Shown piece by piece: positions 37,596-45,837 of a stretch of 64,000 nucleotides of DNA. Made by a program: the position numbers and the translations under genes. This stretch comes from JAIRVZ01 sp031553755. GTDB lineage: Bacteria; Bacteroidota; Bacteroidia; Bacteroidales; Azobacteroidaceae. The DNA lies in contig JAVBKZ010000021.1 of the NCBI GenBank assembly GCA_031553755.1, positions 62,001 to 126,000 of the forward strand. Direction: 5' to 3'. Under the pieces are notes generated by a model that was not told the origin of the DNA, did no database searches, and saw nothing but the letters and a program-made list of their open reading frames with translations. Each line of letters begins with the position of its first letter. Position 1 is the stretch's first letter.

Positions 37596-39071
37596 ATGAA
37601 AAAATTCTACTATGTTATTTGTTTATTGATTTCATTATATGCATGTTCCGGAAACGAAGAGACTTCAGGAACAGACGAATTGATAACTTGGAAGGTAGAG
37701 TTTAATAGCAATGGAGGTGATGTGCTTCCTTCGTTTGTCAATATTAAAGATCAGACAACAATCCAAAAGCCAACCAATCCTAAAAAAAATAAATTTGTAT
37801 TTGGAGGATGGTTTGTCGATGACGCGACATTTGAAAAAGAATGGAATTTTGCGACTGATTTGGTTGTTTCAAATATGATTTTATACGCGAAATGGTTACC
37901 GGGCCCTCCAACGTGGACTGTAATGTTCGATAGTAAAGGAGGAACTGCTATTTCTCCGATACAGGACGTGGAAACCGGAGCGAAAATTAGTAGGCCTGTC
38001 AATCCTTCAAAATCCGGATTTATATTCAATGGTTGGTTTACAGACGATGAAATATTTACGAACGAATGGGATTTTTCGACAAAACAAATCGTTTCAGACA
38101 CAACATTATATGCTAAATGGATACAAGGTTTTCCCAATGTAACTTATAATAATCTTACCGGACTTGTTAAAGATTGCGCTGATCCGTACATATTGAAACA
38201 CGAAGGAAAATATTATTTGTATGGAACCGGAGGCAATGATGGAATAAAGGTTTACCGCTCTGACGATATGGCGAAATGGTCTTCTGCTGTGGGCGCGACA
38301 AGCGGGTATGCTTTGCATAAAAACAATGTATGGGGTGAAAAGTGGTTTTGGGCTCCTGAAGTTTACTATCTCAATGGCAAGTTCTATATGTTTTATTCGG
38401 CAGAGGAACACATTGCTGTAGCTACAAGCGATTCTCCTCTTGGCCCATTTACTCAGACAGAAGCTGAACAAAAACCGTTTCATGCTGATATAAAGGAAAT
38501 AGATACACATTTGTTTATTGATGACAATGGTAAAAAATACCTCTATTTTGTCCGTTTCACAAATGGTAATGAAATATGGGTGGCCGAATTGAATGACGAT
38601 TTTCGTTCAATCAAAGAAAGTACATTGAAAAAATGTATCGGAACATCACAATCTTGGGAACAAAGCAAACTTGAGCCTTATCCGAATTCCAAAGTAAACG
38701 AAGGTCCTTTTATTTTGAAACACAAAGGGACTTATTACCTGACTTATTCCGCTAATCATTATCAGAATCCTAATTATGGAGTAGGATATGCCACATCTGC
38801 TACTCCGTTAGGGCCATGGGTAAAATACAGTGGAAATCCTGTTTTGATAGGTAATGATAAGATAAAAGGTGTAGGACATCATTCTTTTGTGAATGTTACG
38901 GATGGCTGTCAATACATTGTTTATCATTCTCATAATAATATAACAACGGTTCAACCCCGGAAATTGGCGATTGATTTTTATGAATTCATACCGTCAGGTA
39001 ATACTAATCCAGATATTTTGAAAGTATACGGGCCAACGACTGAGGTGATGAATTTGTGTAGCAAAGAATAA
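37596..39071 (+). CDS. GH43 lipoprotein with two InlB-type B-repeats (GH43 type A)
   Basis: The 491-residue protein has a lipoprotein signal (LYACSG), then two Listeria-Bacteroides (InlB B) repeats at about 28-105 and 106-178, each ending in TLYAKW or ILYAKW. The GH43 five-bladed propeller starts near residue 185. Catalytic residues by motif are D196 (CADPYI), D303 (EIDTHLF) and E369 (VNEGPFI). The catalytic part is almost identical to that of the gene at 41759 (same 107- and 66-residue spacing), but the N-terminal modules differ. GH43 enzymes act on arabinose-, xylose- or galactose-containing polymers. Confidence 0.9.
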   Translation: MKKFYYVICLLISLYACSGNEETSGTDELITWKVEFNSNGGDVLPSFVNIKDQTTIQKPTNPKKNKFVFGGWFVDDATFEKEWNFATDLVVSNMILYAKWLPGPPTWTVMFDSKGGTAISPIQDVETGAKISRPVNPSKSGFIFNGWFTDDEIFTNEWDFSTKQIVSDTTLYAKWIQGFPNVTYNNLTGLVKDCADPYILKHEGKYYLYGTGGNDGIKVYRSDDMAKWSSAVGATSGYALHKNNVWGEKWFWAPEVYYLNGKFYMFYSAEEHIAVATSDSPLGPFTQTEAEQKPFHADIKEIDTHLFIDDNGKKYLYFVRFTNGNEIWVAELNDDFRSIKESTLKKCIGTSQSWEQSKLEPYPNSKVNEGPFILKHKGTYYLTYSANHYQNPNYGVGYATSATPLGPWVKYSGNPVLIGNDKIKGVGHHSFVNVTDGCQYIVYHSHNNITTVQPRKLAIDFYEFIPSGNTNPDILKVYGPTTEVMNLCSKE

Positions 39072-39089
39072 AATATAATAAAATTGGAA

Positions 39090-41762
39090 ATGAAAAATAC
39101 AAAAAAAATATCATTAATCGTGTTATTTCTTGTAACAACGATAATGGTTTATGCAGGTGGCTCAAAAAAAATCATCATCAATGAATTTTTGGCTACGAAT
39201 GCAACCGGATTGCAAGATGAAGATGGAGAGTTTTCCGATTGGATTGAACTGTATAATCCGGGAAATACGACAATTAATTTACAAGGTTGGCGGTTGACCG
39301 ATTCAAAAAATAAATTGGATAAATGGATATTTCCTTCCATTTCGATTGATGCCGGGAAATATTTGGTTGTTTTTGCTTCAGGAAAAGACCGGAATAATCC
39401 GGCCAATAACTTACATACGAATTTCAGTTTATCTAAAGACGGAGAATATCTTGGCGTAGTTGAACCCAATGGAACTGTTTCGGATGAATATTCTCCCGTT
39501 TTCCCGCCACAACAAGCGGATATATCTTACGGATATTATGAAGGAGAAATTCATTTTTTTGAAACGCCGACTCCGGGAGAAGAAAATACGCTCGAAAAGC
39601 AAGCCCCAAAACCAGTGTTTAGCATAACTCGTGGTTTTTACAATGAACCATTTTTTCTTTCGTTGAGCGTTTCTGATGCTGATACGAAAATTTATTACAC
39701 AACAGATGGAACGCGTCCTACCGCTGAAAGTAGGCCCTACACCGAACAAATACATATCACTACAACTACTCCCGTAAGCGCTGTAAGTATAAAAAATGGA
39801 ATACCCAGCCAAATTGTTACCAATTCTTATTTCTTTATTAAAGATATAGTTAATCAACCGAATAATCCGGAAGGATATCCCAATTTATGGGGTTATTTGG
39901 GAGGTGATGTGTCATACGATAATTATAAAAAAGGCGATCAGGCTCCGGCCTATTACGCGATGGATCAGAACATTTGTAACGATCCATTGTATAAAAATTC
40001 CATAGAAAGCGCGTTTTTATCAATTCCAAGTGTAAGCATCGTAACAAATCCCGGTTATCTTTTTTCCAATTCTACAGATGAAAATGAAGGTGGAATATAT
40101 ATTCATACAGGAGTAACATTAGGAGAAGAATGGGAACGGCCGGTTTCTATCGAATATTACGATCCATCGACAAAAAAACAATTCCAGATAAATTGCGGAT
40201 TAAAACTTCATGGAGCCGCCAGCCGTCAACCGGAAAAAACTCCAAAACATTCATTCAAGGCATATTTCCGTAAACTGTATGGAAATGGTAAATTGAATTT
40301 TGATTTGTTTGAAAAAGAAACAGCCGTTAAAGAATTTGATCACCTTGTTTTCCGGGCCGGATACAACTTGAGTTGGGTTCACCCTGATGGTACTCAAAGG
40401 AAAAATTCTCAATATACCATTGATTCCTTTGCAAAAAGGATACAACAGAATATGGGACAGTTATCCACTCATGATCGTTTTGTACATCTCTTTATCAATG
40501 GATTGTATTGGGGGCTTTATAATGTTTCGGAAAGAATTACCGAAAAATTCATGGTTTCTTATTTTGGCGGAGAAGAAACCGATTATGATGTGATTAACCA
40601 CGATGGACTTGCTGCCGGAGATTTGCTCGCCTATCAGAGAATGGTTGATTTAGGGAAAAGTGGAAACTACGACCAACTGTTATCTGAAAAGATATTCAAT
40701 GCTGAAAATTTTATTGATTATATGTTGTTGAATTTTTATCTGGGAAATACAGATTGGCCTCACAACAATTGGTATGCTTCTGTTAATCACACTAAACCGG
40801 ATAAAAGTAACGGATTCGCGTTTATTAGTTGGGATGCCGAAACGAGTTTTCAAGATGTTTATACGAATAGGGTTTCTGGTTTTCAAGGTGATTTTCGCAG
40901 GATTTTGTTTGGAAGTTCTACTTCATACTCCGCCAGCGGAGGAGGACTTTATAACAATGAAGATTTTAAATTACTATTCGCCGACCGTGTACAAAAACAT
41001 TTTTTCAACGGAGGATGTCTGAGCCCTGAAAAAGCTGCCCAATTTTTCGAAGAAGTATCGAAAGAAATAGATTTACCAATTATTCTTGAATCTGCTCGTT
41101 GGGGAAATTACCGGAAAAGTATATTGCCTCCGAAGGGTTCTTTGCCAAGTACTTATACTCGCAATGAACATTGGTTGAAAAGAAAACAATTATTGTATGA
41201 TGATTATTTTCCGCTTCGGACTTATGTCGTTCATTATCAATTGGAATCGGCAGGGCTTATTCCGGATATCGCACCTCCTTCTTTTAGTTCGTATGGAAAA
41301 AAAATAATTGAACCGGTCAATCTTTCAATGACTACAATTCAAGGTAAAATCTATTACACAACAGATGGAAAAGATCCGCGTGAACATGGAACCGGCAATA
41401 TCGCGGTCGGAGCAAGTGAATATAAATCTCCTTTGCAGATTACAAGTGCATGTATCGTTAAAGCCCGGGTTAAAAAGGATGATGTTTGGTCGGCATTGTC
41501 GGAAGCTACGTTTACAGGCAGTGGAAACACGAATCTTTCTTCTGTAGTAAGTAATAAACTGAGTATTTATTACCAACAAGGTATCTTATACCTTACTTTG
41601 CCGAAAAATGAAAATGTACCGATTCAGATTTATTCCGTAACAGGAAACTTGGTCAAAACGATTCAAGCAGATCATTCAATATCCGTGATTGACGTTAGTA
41701 ATTTTCAAAAAGGAGTATATGTAGTAAAATTGAACAATCAGGTTTTAAAATTTACTAAATGA
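39090..41762 (+). CDS. CotH kinase-like protein with lamin-tail domain and T9SS tail
   Basis: The start is at ATG 39090; a TTG 6 nt earlier is also in frame. The 890-residue product has a signal peptide, then a lamin tail domain (about 25-140, INEFLATN, DWIELYNPG, GWRLTD). A chitobiase-C-type repeat (IYYTTDGTRPTAES) and a CotH-like domain (about 290-640, GGIYIHTG, CGLKLHGAASR, PKHSFKAYFRKLYG, FINGLYWGLYNVSERI) follow. Then come a second chitobiase-C-type repeat (IYYTTDGKDPREHG) and a sorting tail ending NNQVLKFTK. CotH is a secreted protein kinase fold known from spore coats; its role in Bacteroidota is not established. Its stop overlaps the next start (ATGA). Confidence 0.85.
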   Translation: MKNTKKISLIVLFLVTTIMVYAGGSKKIIINEFLATNATGLQDEDGEFSDWIELYNPGNTTINLQGWRLTDSKNKLDKWIFPSISIDAGKYLVVFASGKDRNNPANNLHTNFSLSKDGEYLGVVEPNGTVSDEYSPVFPPQQADISYGYYEGEIHFFETPTPGEENTLEKQAPKPVFSITRGFYNEPFFLSLSVSDADTKIYYTTDGTRPTAESRPYTEQIHITTTTPVSAVSIKNGIPSQIVTNSYFFIKDIVNQPNNPEGYPNLWGYLGGDVSYDNYKKGDQAPAYYAMDQNICNDPLYKNSIESAFLSIPSVSIVTNPGYLFSNSTDENEGGIYIHTGVTLGEEWERPVSIEYYDPSTKKQFQINCGLKLHGAASRQPEKTPKHSFKAYFRKLYGNGKLNFDLFEKETAVKEFDHLVFRAGYNLSWVHPDGTQRKNSQYTIDSFAKRIQQNMGQLSTHDRFVHLFINGLYWGLYNVSERITEKFMVSYFGGEETDYDVINHDGLAAGDLLAYQRMVDLGKSGNYDQLLSEKIFNAENFIDYMLLNFYLGNTDWPHNNWYASVNHTKPDKSNGFAFISWDAETSFQDVYTNRVSGFQGDFRRILFGSSTSYSASGGGLYNNEDFKLLFADRVQKHFFNGGCLSPEKAAQFFEEVSKEIDLPIILESARWGNYRKSILPPKGSLPSTYTRNEHWLKRKQLLYDDYFPLRTYVVHYQLESAGLIPDIAPPSFSSYGKKIIEPVNLSMTTIQGKIYYTTDGKDPREHGTGNIAVGASEYKSPLQITSACIVKARVKKDDVWSALSEATFTGSGNTNLSSVVSNKLSIYYQQGILYLTLPKNENVPIQIYSVTGNLVKTIQADHSISVIDVSNFQKGVYVVKLNNQVLKFTK

Positions 41763-43150
41763 TGAAAAAAACAATCGCGTTTTGTTTAATACTTATTAAT
41801 TTGTCTTTGGCATTTTCTCAGGAAATGATGAATGTGTATAAAAAAGGTTCATCACTTACTTCTTTTTCTTTAAATGCGATAGATTCTGTAAAATATACCG
41901 AAGGTACATACCTGACTATATGTCAAAATACGCCAACAAATATTGCTTTGTCGCAGATCGACAGTATCACTTTTACGGATAAAGAGATAACTTCGACAGT
42001 AACATTCGACAGCAAAGGAGGTAATGCGGTTTCTCCAATCAAGAACATTGCGTATGGGTCGAAAATCAATAAACCGGCAGATCCCACAAAGTATGGTTTT
42101 ATGTTTAGCGGTTGGTTTACGGATGATGAAACATTTAAAAATGAATGGGATTTTACATCAAGACAAGTTGTTTCAAATACAACATTATATGCGAAATGGA
42201 TACAAGGATTTTCAGCATTTACCTATAACAATCTAACCGGACTTGTTAAAGATTGCGCTGATCCTTATGTGTTGAAATACAATGGAATATATTATTTGTA
42301 TGGAACCGGAGGCAATGATGGAATAAAAGTTTACCGTTCGACAAACATGGTGCAATGGTCTGCGGCTGTGGGTGCGACAAGCGGGTATGCCTTGCATAAA
42401 AACAATGTATGGGGTGAAAAGTGGTTTTGGGCTCCTGAAGTTTACTATCTCAATGGTAAATTCTATATGTTTTATTCTGCGGAAGAACACATTGCTGTAG
42501 CCACAAGCGATTCCCCTCTTGGTCCTTTCACTCAAACGGAAGTAGAGAAAAAACCGTTTCATGCCGATATAAAAGAAATAGATACCCATTTGTTTATTGA
42601 TGATAATGGCAAAAAATATTTATACTTTGTCCGTTTTACCAATGGAAATGAAATATGGGTGGCCGAATTGAATGACGATTTACGTTCAATCAAAGAAAGT
42701 ACGTTGAAAAAATGTATCGGAACGTCACAGACATGGGAACAAAGTACGCTTGAACCTTATGCCAAATCGAAAGTGAACGAAGGTCCTTTTATTTTGAAAC
42801 ATAACGGAACTTATTACCTGACTTATTCCGCGAATCATTACCAAAATCCGAATTATGGAGTAGGATATGCTACTTCTACAAGTCCGTTAGGCCCTTGGAC
42901 AAAATACAGTAAAAATCCTATTTTGATTGGTAATGATAAGATAAAAGGAGTCGGACACCATTCTTTTGTGAATGTTATAGATGGCTGTCAATACATTGTT
43001 TATCATTCTCACAATAATACAACAACGGTTCAGCCCCGTAAACTGGCGATTGATTTTTATGAATTTATCCCATCGGGAAATAGCTCTCCCGATATATTGA
43101 AAATTTATGGGCCAACAACAGAGTCAACTAATTTGTGTCGCAAAGAATAA
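41759..43150 (+). CDS. GH43 (type A) with Bacteroidales N-terminal module and one B-repeat
   Basis: The gene overlaps the CotH stop by 4 nt and offers two consecutive ATGs (41759 and 41762). The 463-residue product has a signal peptide (FCLILINLSLAFSQ) and a short module (about 21-75, MNVYKKGS...IDSVKY...IDSITFTD) also seen at 43171 and 43650. One InlB-type repeat (about 80-150) precedes a GH43 domain with D168, D275 and E341. The catalytic domain is close to identical to that of 37596, including at DNA level. This indicates recent duplication or gene conversion with exchange of the N-terminal part. Confidence 0.9.
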   Translation: MMKKTIAFCLILINLSLAFSQEMMNVYKKGSSLTSFSLNAIDSVKYTEGTYLTICQNTPTNIALSQIDSITFTDKEITSTVTFDSKGGNAVSPIKNIAYGSKINKPADPTKYGFMFSGWFTDDETFKNEWDFTSRQVVSNTTLYAKWIQGFSAFTYNNLTGLVKDCADPYVLKYNGIYYLYGTGGNDGIKVYRSTNMVQWSAAVGATSGYALHKNNVWGEKWFWAPEVYYLNGKFYMFYSAEEHIAVATSDSPLGPFTQTEVEKKPFHADIKEIDTHLFIDDNGKKYLYFVRFTNGNEIWVAELNDDLRSIKESTLKKCIGTSQTWEQSTLEPYAKSKVNEGPFILKHNGTYYLTYSANHYQNPNYGVGYATSTSPLGPWTKYSKNPILIGNDKIKGVGHHSFVNVIDGCQYIVYHSHNNTTTVQPRKLAIDFYEFIPSGNSSPDILKIYGPTTESTNLCRKE

Positions 43151-43170
43151 AAATAAAAATACTATATAAT

Positions 43171-43653
43171 ATGACAAAAAAATATTGGTTTACATTGTTT
43201 ATCGTTTGTATGGCAATGAGTTTTAGCTTTCAGCTAAATGCGCAGGATAAGGTAATGAATATTCTGCTTTCGGAAGGAAGCAAAGTTGTTCCATTGAAAA
43301 CCCTATCTAAGATAACTTTCTCCGAAAGTGATATGGTTTTGAATTTATCAGGAGGAAGTACCGAAAATGTTCCCATAAAAAATGTGAGTCGGTTTACGTT
43401 TGCCACCTCTTCCGGAATTAACAATTTAAATGTTTTTCCTAAAGTAGGTTTGTATTTTGATTCGGAAACGAATCAAATTATGTTAGAAAATATGCCTGAA
43501 AAAGGCGCGTGCATAGAAATTTATTCCATAACAGGCAATCGTGTCAAAACAATTCAAGCCAATCAATCGACACAAGTGATTGATGTGAGTAGCCTTTATA
43601 AGGGAATCTATATTTTGAAATTAAATAATCAGGTTTTAAAATTTACTAAATGA
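43171..43653 (+). CDS. small T9SS cargo protein, N-terminal module only
   Basis: I start it at ATG 43171 (160 aa), which gives a signal peptide (FTLFIVCMAMSFSFQLNAQ); the longer frame from GTG 43135 runs into the previous gene. The mature part has the same module as the neighbouring GH43 proteins (VMNILLSEGSKVVPLKTLSKITFSES), then a sorting tail nearly identical to the CotH protein's (IEIYSITGNRVKTIQAN to NNQVLKFTK). No catalytic domain is present. It may be a domain-loss derivative of a larger T9SS enzyme or a stand-alone binding protein. Its stop overlaps the next gene's ATG exactly as the CotH gene does. Confidence 0.75.
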   Translation: MTKKYWFTLFIVCMAMSFSFQLNAQDKVMNILLSEGSKVVPLKTLSKITFSESDMVLNLSGGSTENVPIKNVSRFTFATSSGINNLNVFPKVGLYFDSETNQIMLENMPEKGACIEIYSITGNRVKTIQANQSTQVIDVSSLYKGIYILKLNNQVLKFTK

Positions 43654-44909
43654 TGAAAAAAATAATAGTGTTCTGCTTAATACTGACGAATTTGTCTTTG
43701 GCATTTTCTCAGGATATGATGAATGTGTACAAGAAAGATTCGTTGCTTACCTCTTTTACTATGAACACGATAGATTATGTAAAATACATAGGAGGTACAA
43801 ATTTAACAGTATATCAAAGTGCTTTGACGAATATTTCCTTGTCGAAAATTGATAGCATTACTTTTACGGAAGGATTGCCCCTTTTTCAGGGAAAGGAATA
43901 TACAAATCCGATTATGAAAGGAAGTTATGCCGATCCGACTATTGTCCGGGTTGGAAATACTTTTTACCTGTATGTGACATCAAGTCGTGTGAGAGGATAT
44001 AAATCTACAAATTTAATCAATTGGAGCAGTATCAATTCTTCCAAACTATCAAGTGGAAATTCAAGTGCAAGTGAAGTATTTACGGTAAGACCTCATTTTA
44101 CGGCAGATGATCCGAATGATGGACTTGGTATGTGGGCGCCCGATATCAATTATTTCGATGGACAATATGTGATGTATTATTCCATCTCTAAATGGGGTGG
44201 GGGAGCTACATGCGGAATCGGAGTCGCGGTGTCTGCTAAACCGGGAGGACCATTTGTCTCGCCTGCGACAGGCAATAGCAATGGCAAATTATTTGTCAGT
44301 TCTGAAATTGGAGTGAATAACTCGATCGACCCCTGTTTTGTAGAAGACAATGGTAAACGGTATTTGTTTTGGGGCAGTTTTACCGGTTTGTTTATGACGG
44401 AACTGTCAGCCGATGGAATGACTGTAAAAGACATTACTAAAAAAACACAAGTGGCTGGAAATTCATTTGAAGGTACTTATATTCACAAAAGAGGAAACTA
44501 TTACTATTTATTTGCTTCGGTAGGGAAGTGTTGCGAAGGTTTGGAAAATTCTACTTATAAGGTAGTTGTAGGAAGGGCTACAGCTCTTGCAGGGCCTTAT
44601 AAGGATAAGAGTGGAAAAGATATGAAAAATTACAATACCGGATATACTTGGCCAAGTAGTTATCAACCAATAATAGTAAAAGGTGATGGTGTTATGTATG
44701 GAGGTCCCGGACACAATGCCCGGATTGTAACAGATGACAACGGAGTGGATTGGATGTTTTATCATTCTTATGTTAACAATGGATCCACCGAACGAAATTT
44801 GATGTTAAGTAGAATAAAATGGAGTAGCGATAATTGGCCTTACATAACAACAACAAACGTTCCGGAAACAAAAGGCAATGGTCCCGTTTTTTATGATGTG
44901 AAACGGTAA
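43650..44909 (+). CDS. GH43 (type B), arabinanase-like
   Basis: The 419-residue product has tandem ATGs at 43650 and 43653 and the same signal peptide and N-terminal module as the gene at 41759 (MNVYKKDSLLTSFTMNTIDYVKY). The catalytic domain is a different GH43: D95 in SYADPTIV, D227 in NSIDPCFVEDNG and E274 in NSFEGTY, with MWAPDINYFDG, YYSISKWGG and GGPGHNARIVTDDNG. These resemble arabinan endo/exo-arabinosidases. The same catalytic domain is present in the lipoprotein at 61050. It is the last gene before a 929-nt gap, so unit 2 ends here. Confidence 0.88.
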   Translation: MMKKIIVFCLILTNLSLAFSQDMMNVYKKDSLLTSFTMNTIDYVKYIGGTNLTVYQSALTNISLSKIDSITFTEGLPLFQGKEYTNPIMKGSYADPTIVRVGNTFYLYVTSSRVRGYKSTNLINWSSINSSKLSSGNSSASEVFTVRPHFTADDPNDGLGMWAPDINYFDGQYVMYYSISKWGGGATCGIGVAVSAKPGGPFVSPATGNSNGKLFVSSEIGVNNSIDPCFVEDNGKRYLFWGSFTGLFMTELSADGMTVKDITKKTQVAGNSFEGTYIHKRGNYYYLFASVGKCCEGLENSTYKVVVGRATALAGPYKDKSGKDMKNYNTGYTWPSSYQPIIVKGDGVMYGGPGHNARIVTDDNGVDWMFYHSYVNNGSTERNLMLSRIKWSSDNWPYITTTNVPETKGNGPVFYDVKR

Positions 44910-44942
44910 ATCAAGAACTTGTACAAAATCTTTCTTTTAATG

Positions 44943-45089
44943 AATATCCGTTATTTTACCTAAATAAATTGAAAGCTTAATTTGTCATTGCGGGCTTGAC
45001 CCGCAATCTATTGATAATCAGCAATGATCGATAAAAGATCCCGCATCAAGTGCGGGATGACAGAGCGATTAGGTAGTATAACGGATAAT
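44943..45089. mobile_element. MITE-like element, copy 2
   Basis: The element is about 147 bp with imperfect terminal inverted repeats: left AATATCCGTTATTTTACCTAA and right reverse complement ATTATCCGTTATACTACCTAA. Inside are hairpins ATTGCGGG/CCCGCAAT (44987-45007) and TCCCGCA/TGCGGGA (45039-45057). It is nearly identical over its full length to 56664-56810 and shares the core with 49-172. It has no ORF, as expected for a non-autonomous element. Confidence 0.75.
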
Positions 45090-45153
45090 TATTTTCTTTT
45101 AAATAGCAAAATTAAGAAAGCGATAAATTTTATTTAACCACCACCTATTGATC

Positions 45154-45357
45154 AACGTGAGTTCGATATAAAAAAGAATTGTAATGTTCTGGTTTTTAAT
45201 AAAATAGAATCCGAAGGATTCAAATGTTTATAGATAAATTAGAAATAGTAGAATCTTCGACCCCTATTGGGGTTGTATAAGTTGTACTCAATAGATTGTT
45301 ATAAACATATAATCCCTTTGGGATTATTAATCAATGATTTTATATCGAACTTACGTT
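45154..45357. mobile_element. 204-bp element with 20-bp terminal inverted repeats
   Basis: Left end AACGTGAGTTCGATATAAAA (45154-45173) matches the reverse complement of the right end (45338-45357, AACGTAAGTTCGATATAAAA) at 19 of 20 positions. Internally there are three small hairpins: GAATCC-GAA-GGATTC, ACCCC-TATT-GGGGT and AATCCC-TTT-GGGATT. No coding capacity is seen. It is a second, unrelated MITE-like or palindromic repeat in the same gap; only one copy is in the window. Confidence 0.65.
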
Positions 45358-45543
45358 AATTATTATTATGCTATAAGAATTGCCTTATAATTAAAGTACG
45401 TGATTTCAAATAAGACAGCTAACAACGAAAATAATTCCTGATAAATCCCTTCCGAACTCCAAACCAAACAATAGAGTAACTAAAATTGAAAATTTCCTAA
45501 AAATTTAACAAAAAAGGTAGGGTTACAAGCATAATTACAGCTT

Positions 45544-45591
45544 TTAATGGCGGATTTAACCCATTTAGTAATCTTTTAAAAGGTATATTTG
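45544..45591 (+). promoter_or_regulatory. TTAACCC box and promoter of unit 3
   Basis: One exact TTAACCC (45556-45562) and a degenerate TTAATGG exactly 12 nt upstream (45544-45550) precede TATATTTG at 45584-45591. The heptamer-to-minus-7 distance is 28 nt, identical to the unit 2 promoter, and TAGTAAT and TATATTTGGTA are shared between the two. The first good ATG is at 45838, leaving a long leader of about 235 nt. Confidence 0.7.
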
Positions 45592-45676
45592 GTAGTGTAT
45601 GGGAGAGATGTAACCCAAAGTTGTATCTTTTTTAAGTGGAGTTATGTGAAAATTGACGTCCAAATTTTAAATTTAT

Positions 45677-45745
45677 ATGAAAAACATGTCTACGCAAAAA
45701 CTAAGCCGTTTGGCTTTAGCGCTTTTAATGAAACAGATTTTATAA
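45677..45745 (+). pseudogene. decayed duplicate of a signal-peptide coding start
   Basis: ATG at 45677 opens a 22-codon frame reading MKNMSTQKLSRLALALLMKQ and two more residues before TAA. The real start at 45838 reads MKRKFTKKLSCLALGVLM. The two match over about 54 nt at the DNA level (CAAAAACTAAGCCGTTTGGC versus AAAAAACTAAGCTGTTTAGC). It looks like a remnant of a duplicated or truncated paralog. A translated leader peptide is an alternative. Confidence 0.6.
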
Positions 45746-45837
45746 CTATAACATTTACCCCTGAATTTCTTAAAGTTCCCTTTAGGGAATTTAGGATAGA
45801 TTATTTTTTTATTAACTTTTTTAATGCAATTAATTTT

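Larger units (their letters stand above)
44910..45837 (+). other. 929-nt intergenic region between units 2 and 3
   Basis: No independent gene is visible. It holds the 147-bp MITE-like element (44943-45089), a 204-bp element with 20-bp terminal inverted repeats (45154-45357), a TTAACCC box/promoter (45544-45591) and a decayed signal-peptide leader (45677-45745). A frame open from 45589 into the next gene is not taken as coding because it begins inside the promoter and lacks a signal peptide. Confidence 0.7.

Noticed and set aside
43135..43170. GTG start for the small T9SS protein
   Set aside because: It overlaps the end of the preceding gene and adds charged residues before the signal peptide; ATG 43171 is cleaner.
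45589..45837. 83-residue N-terminal extension of the repeat protein at 45838
   Set aside because: The frame starts within the promoter element, has no signal peptide and runs through the decayed leader. The ATG at 45838 gives a proper signal peptide and the conserved pre-ATG block.
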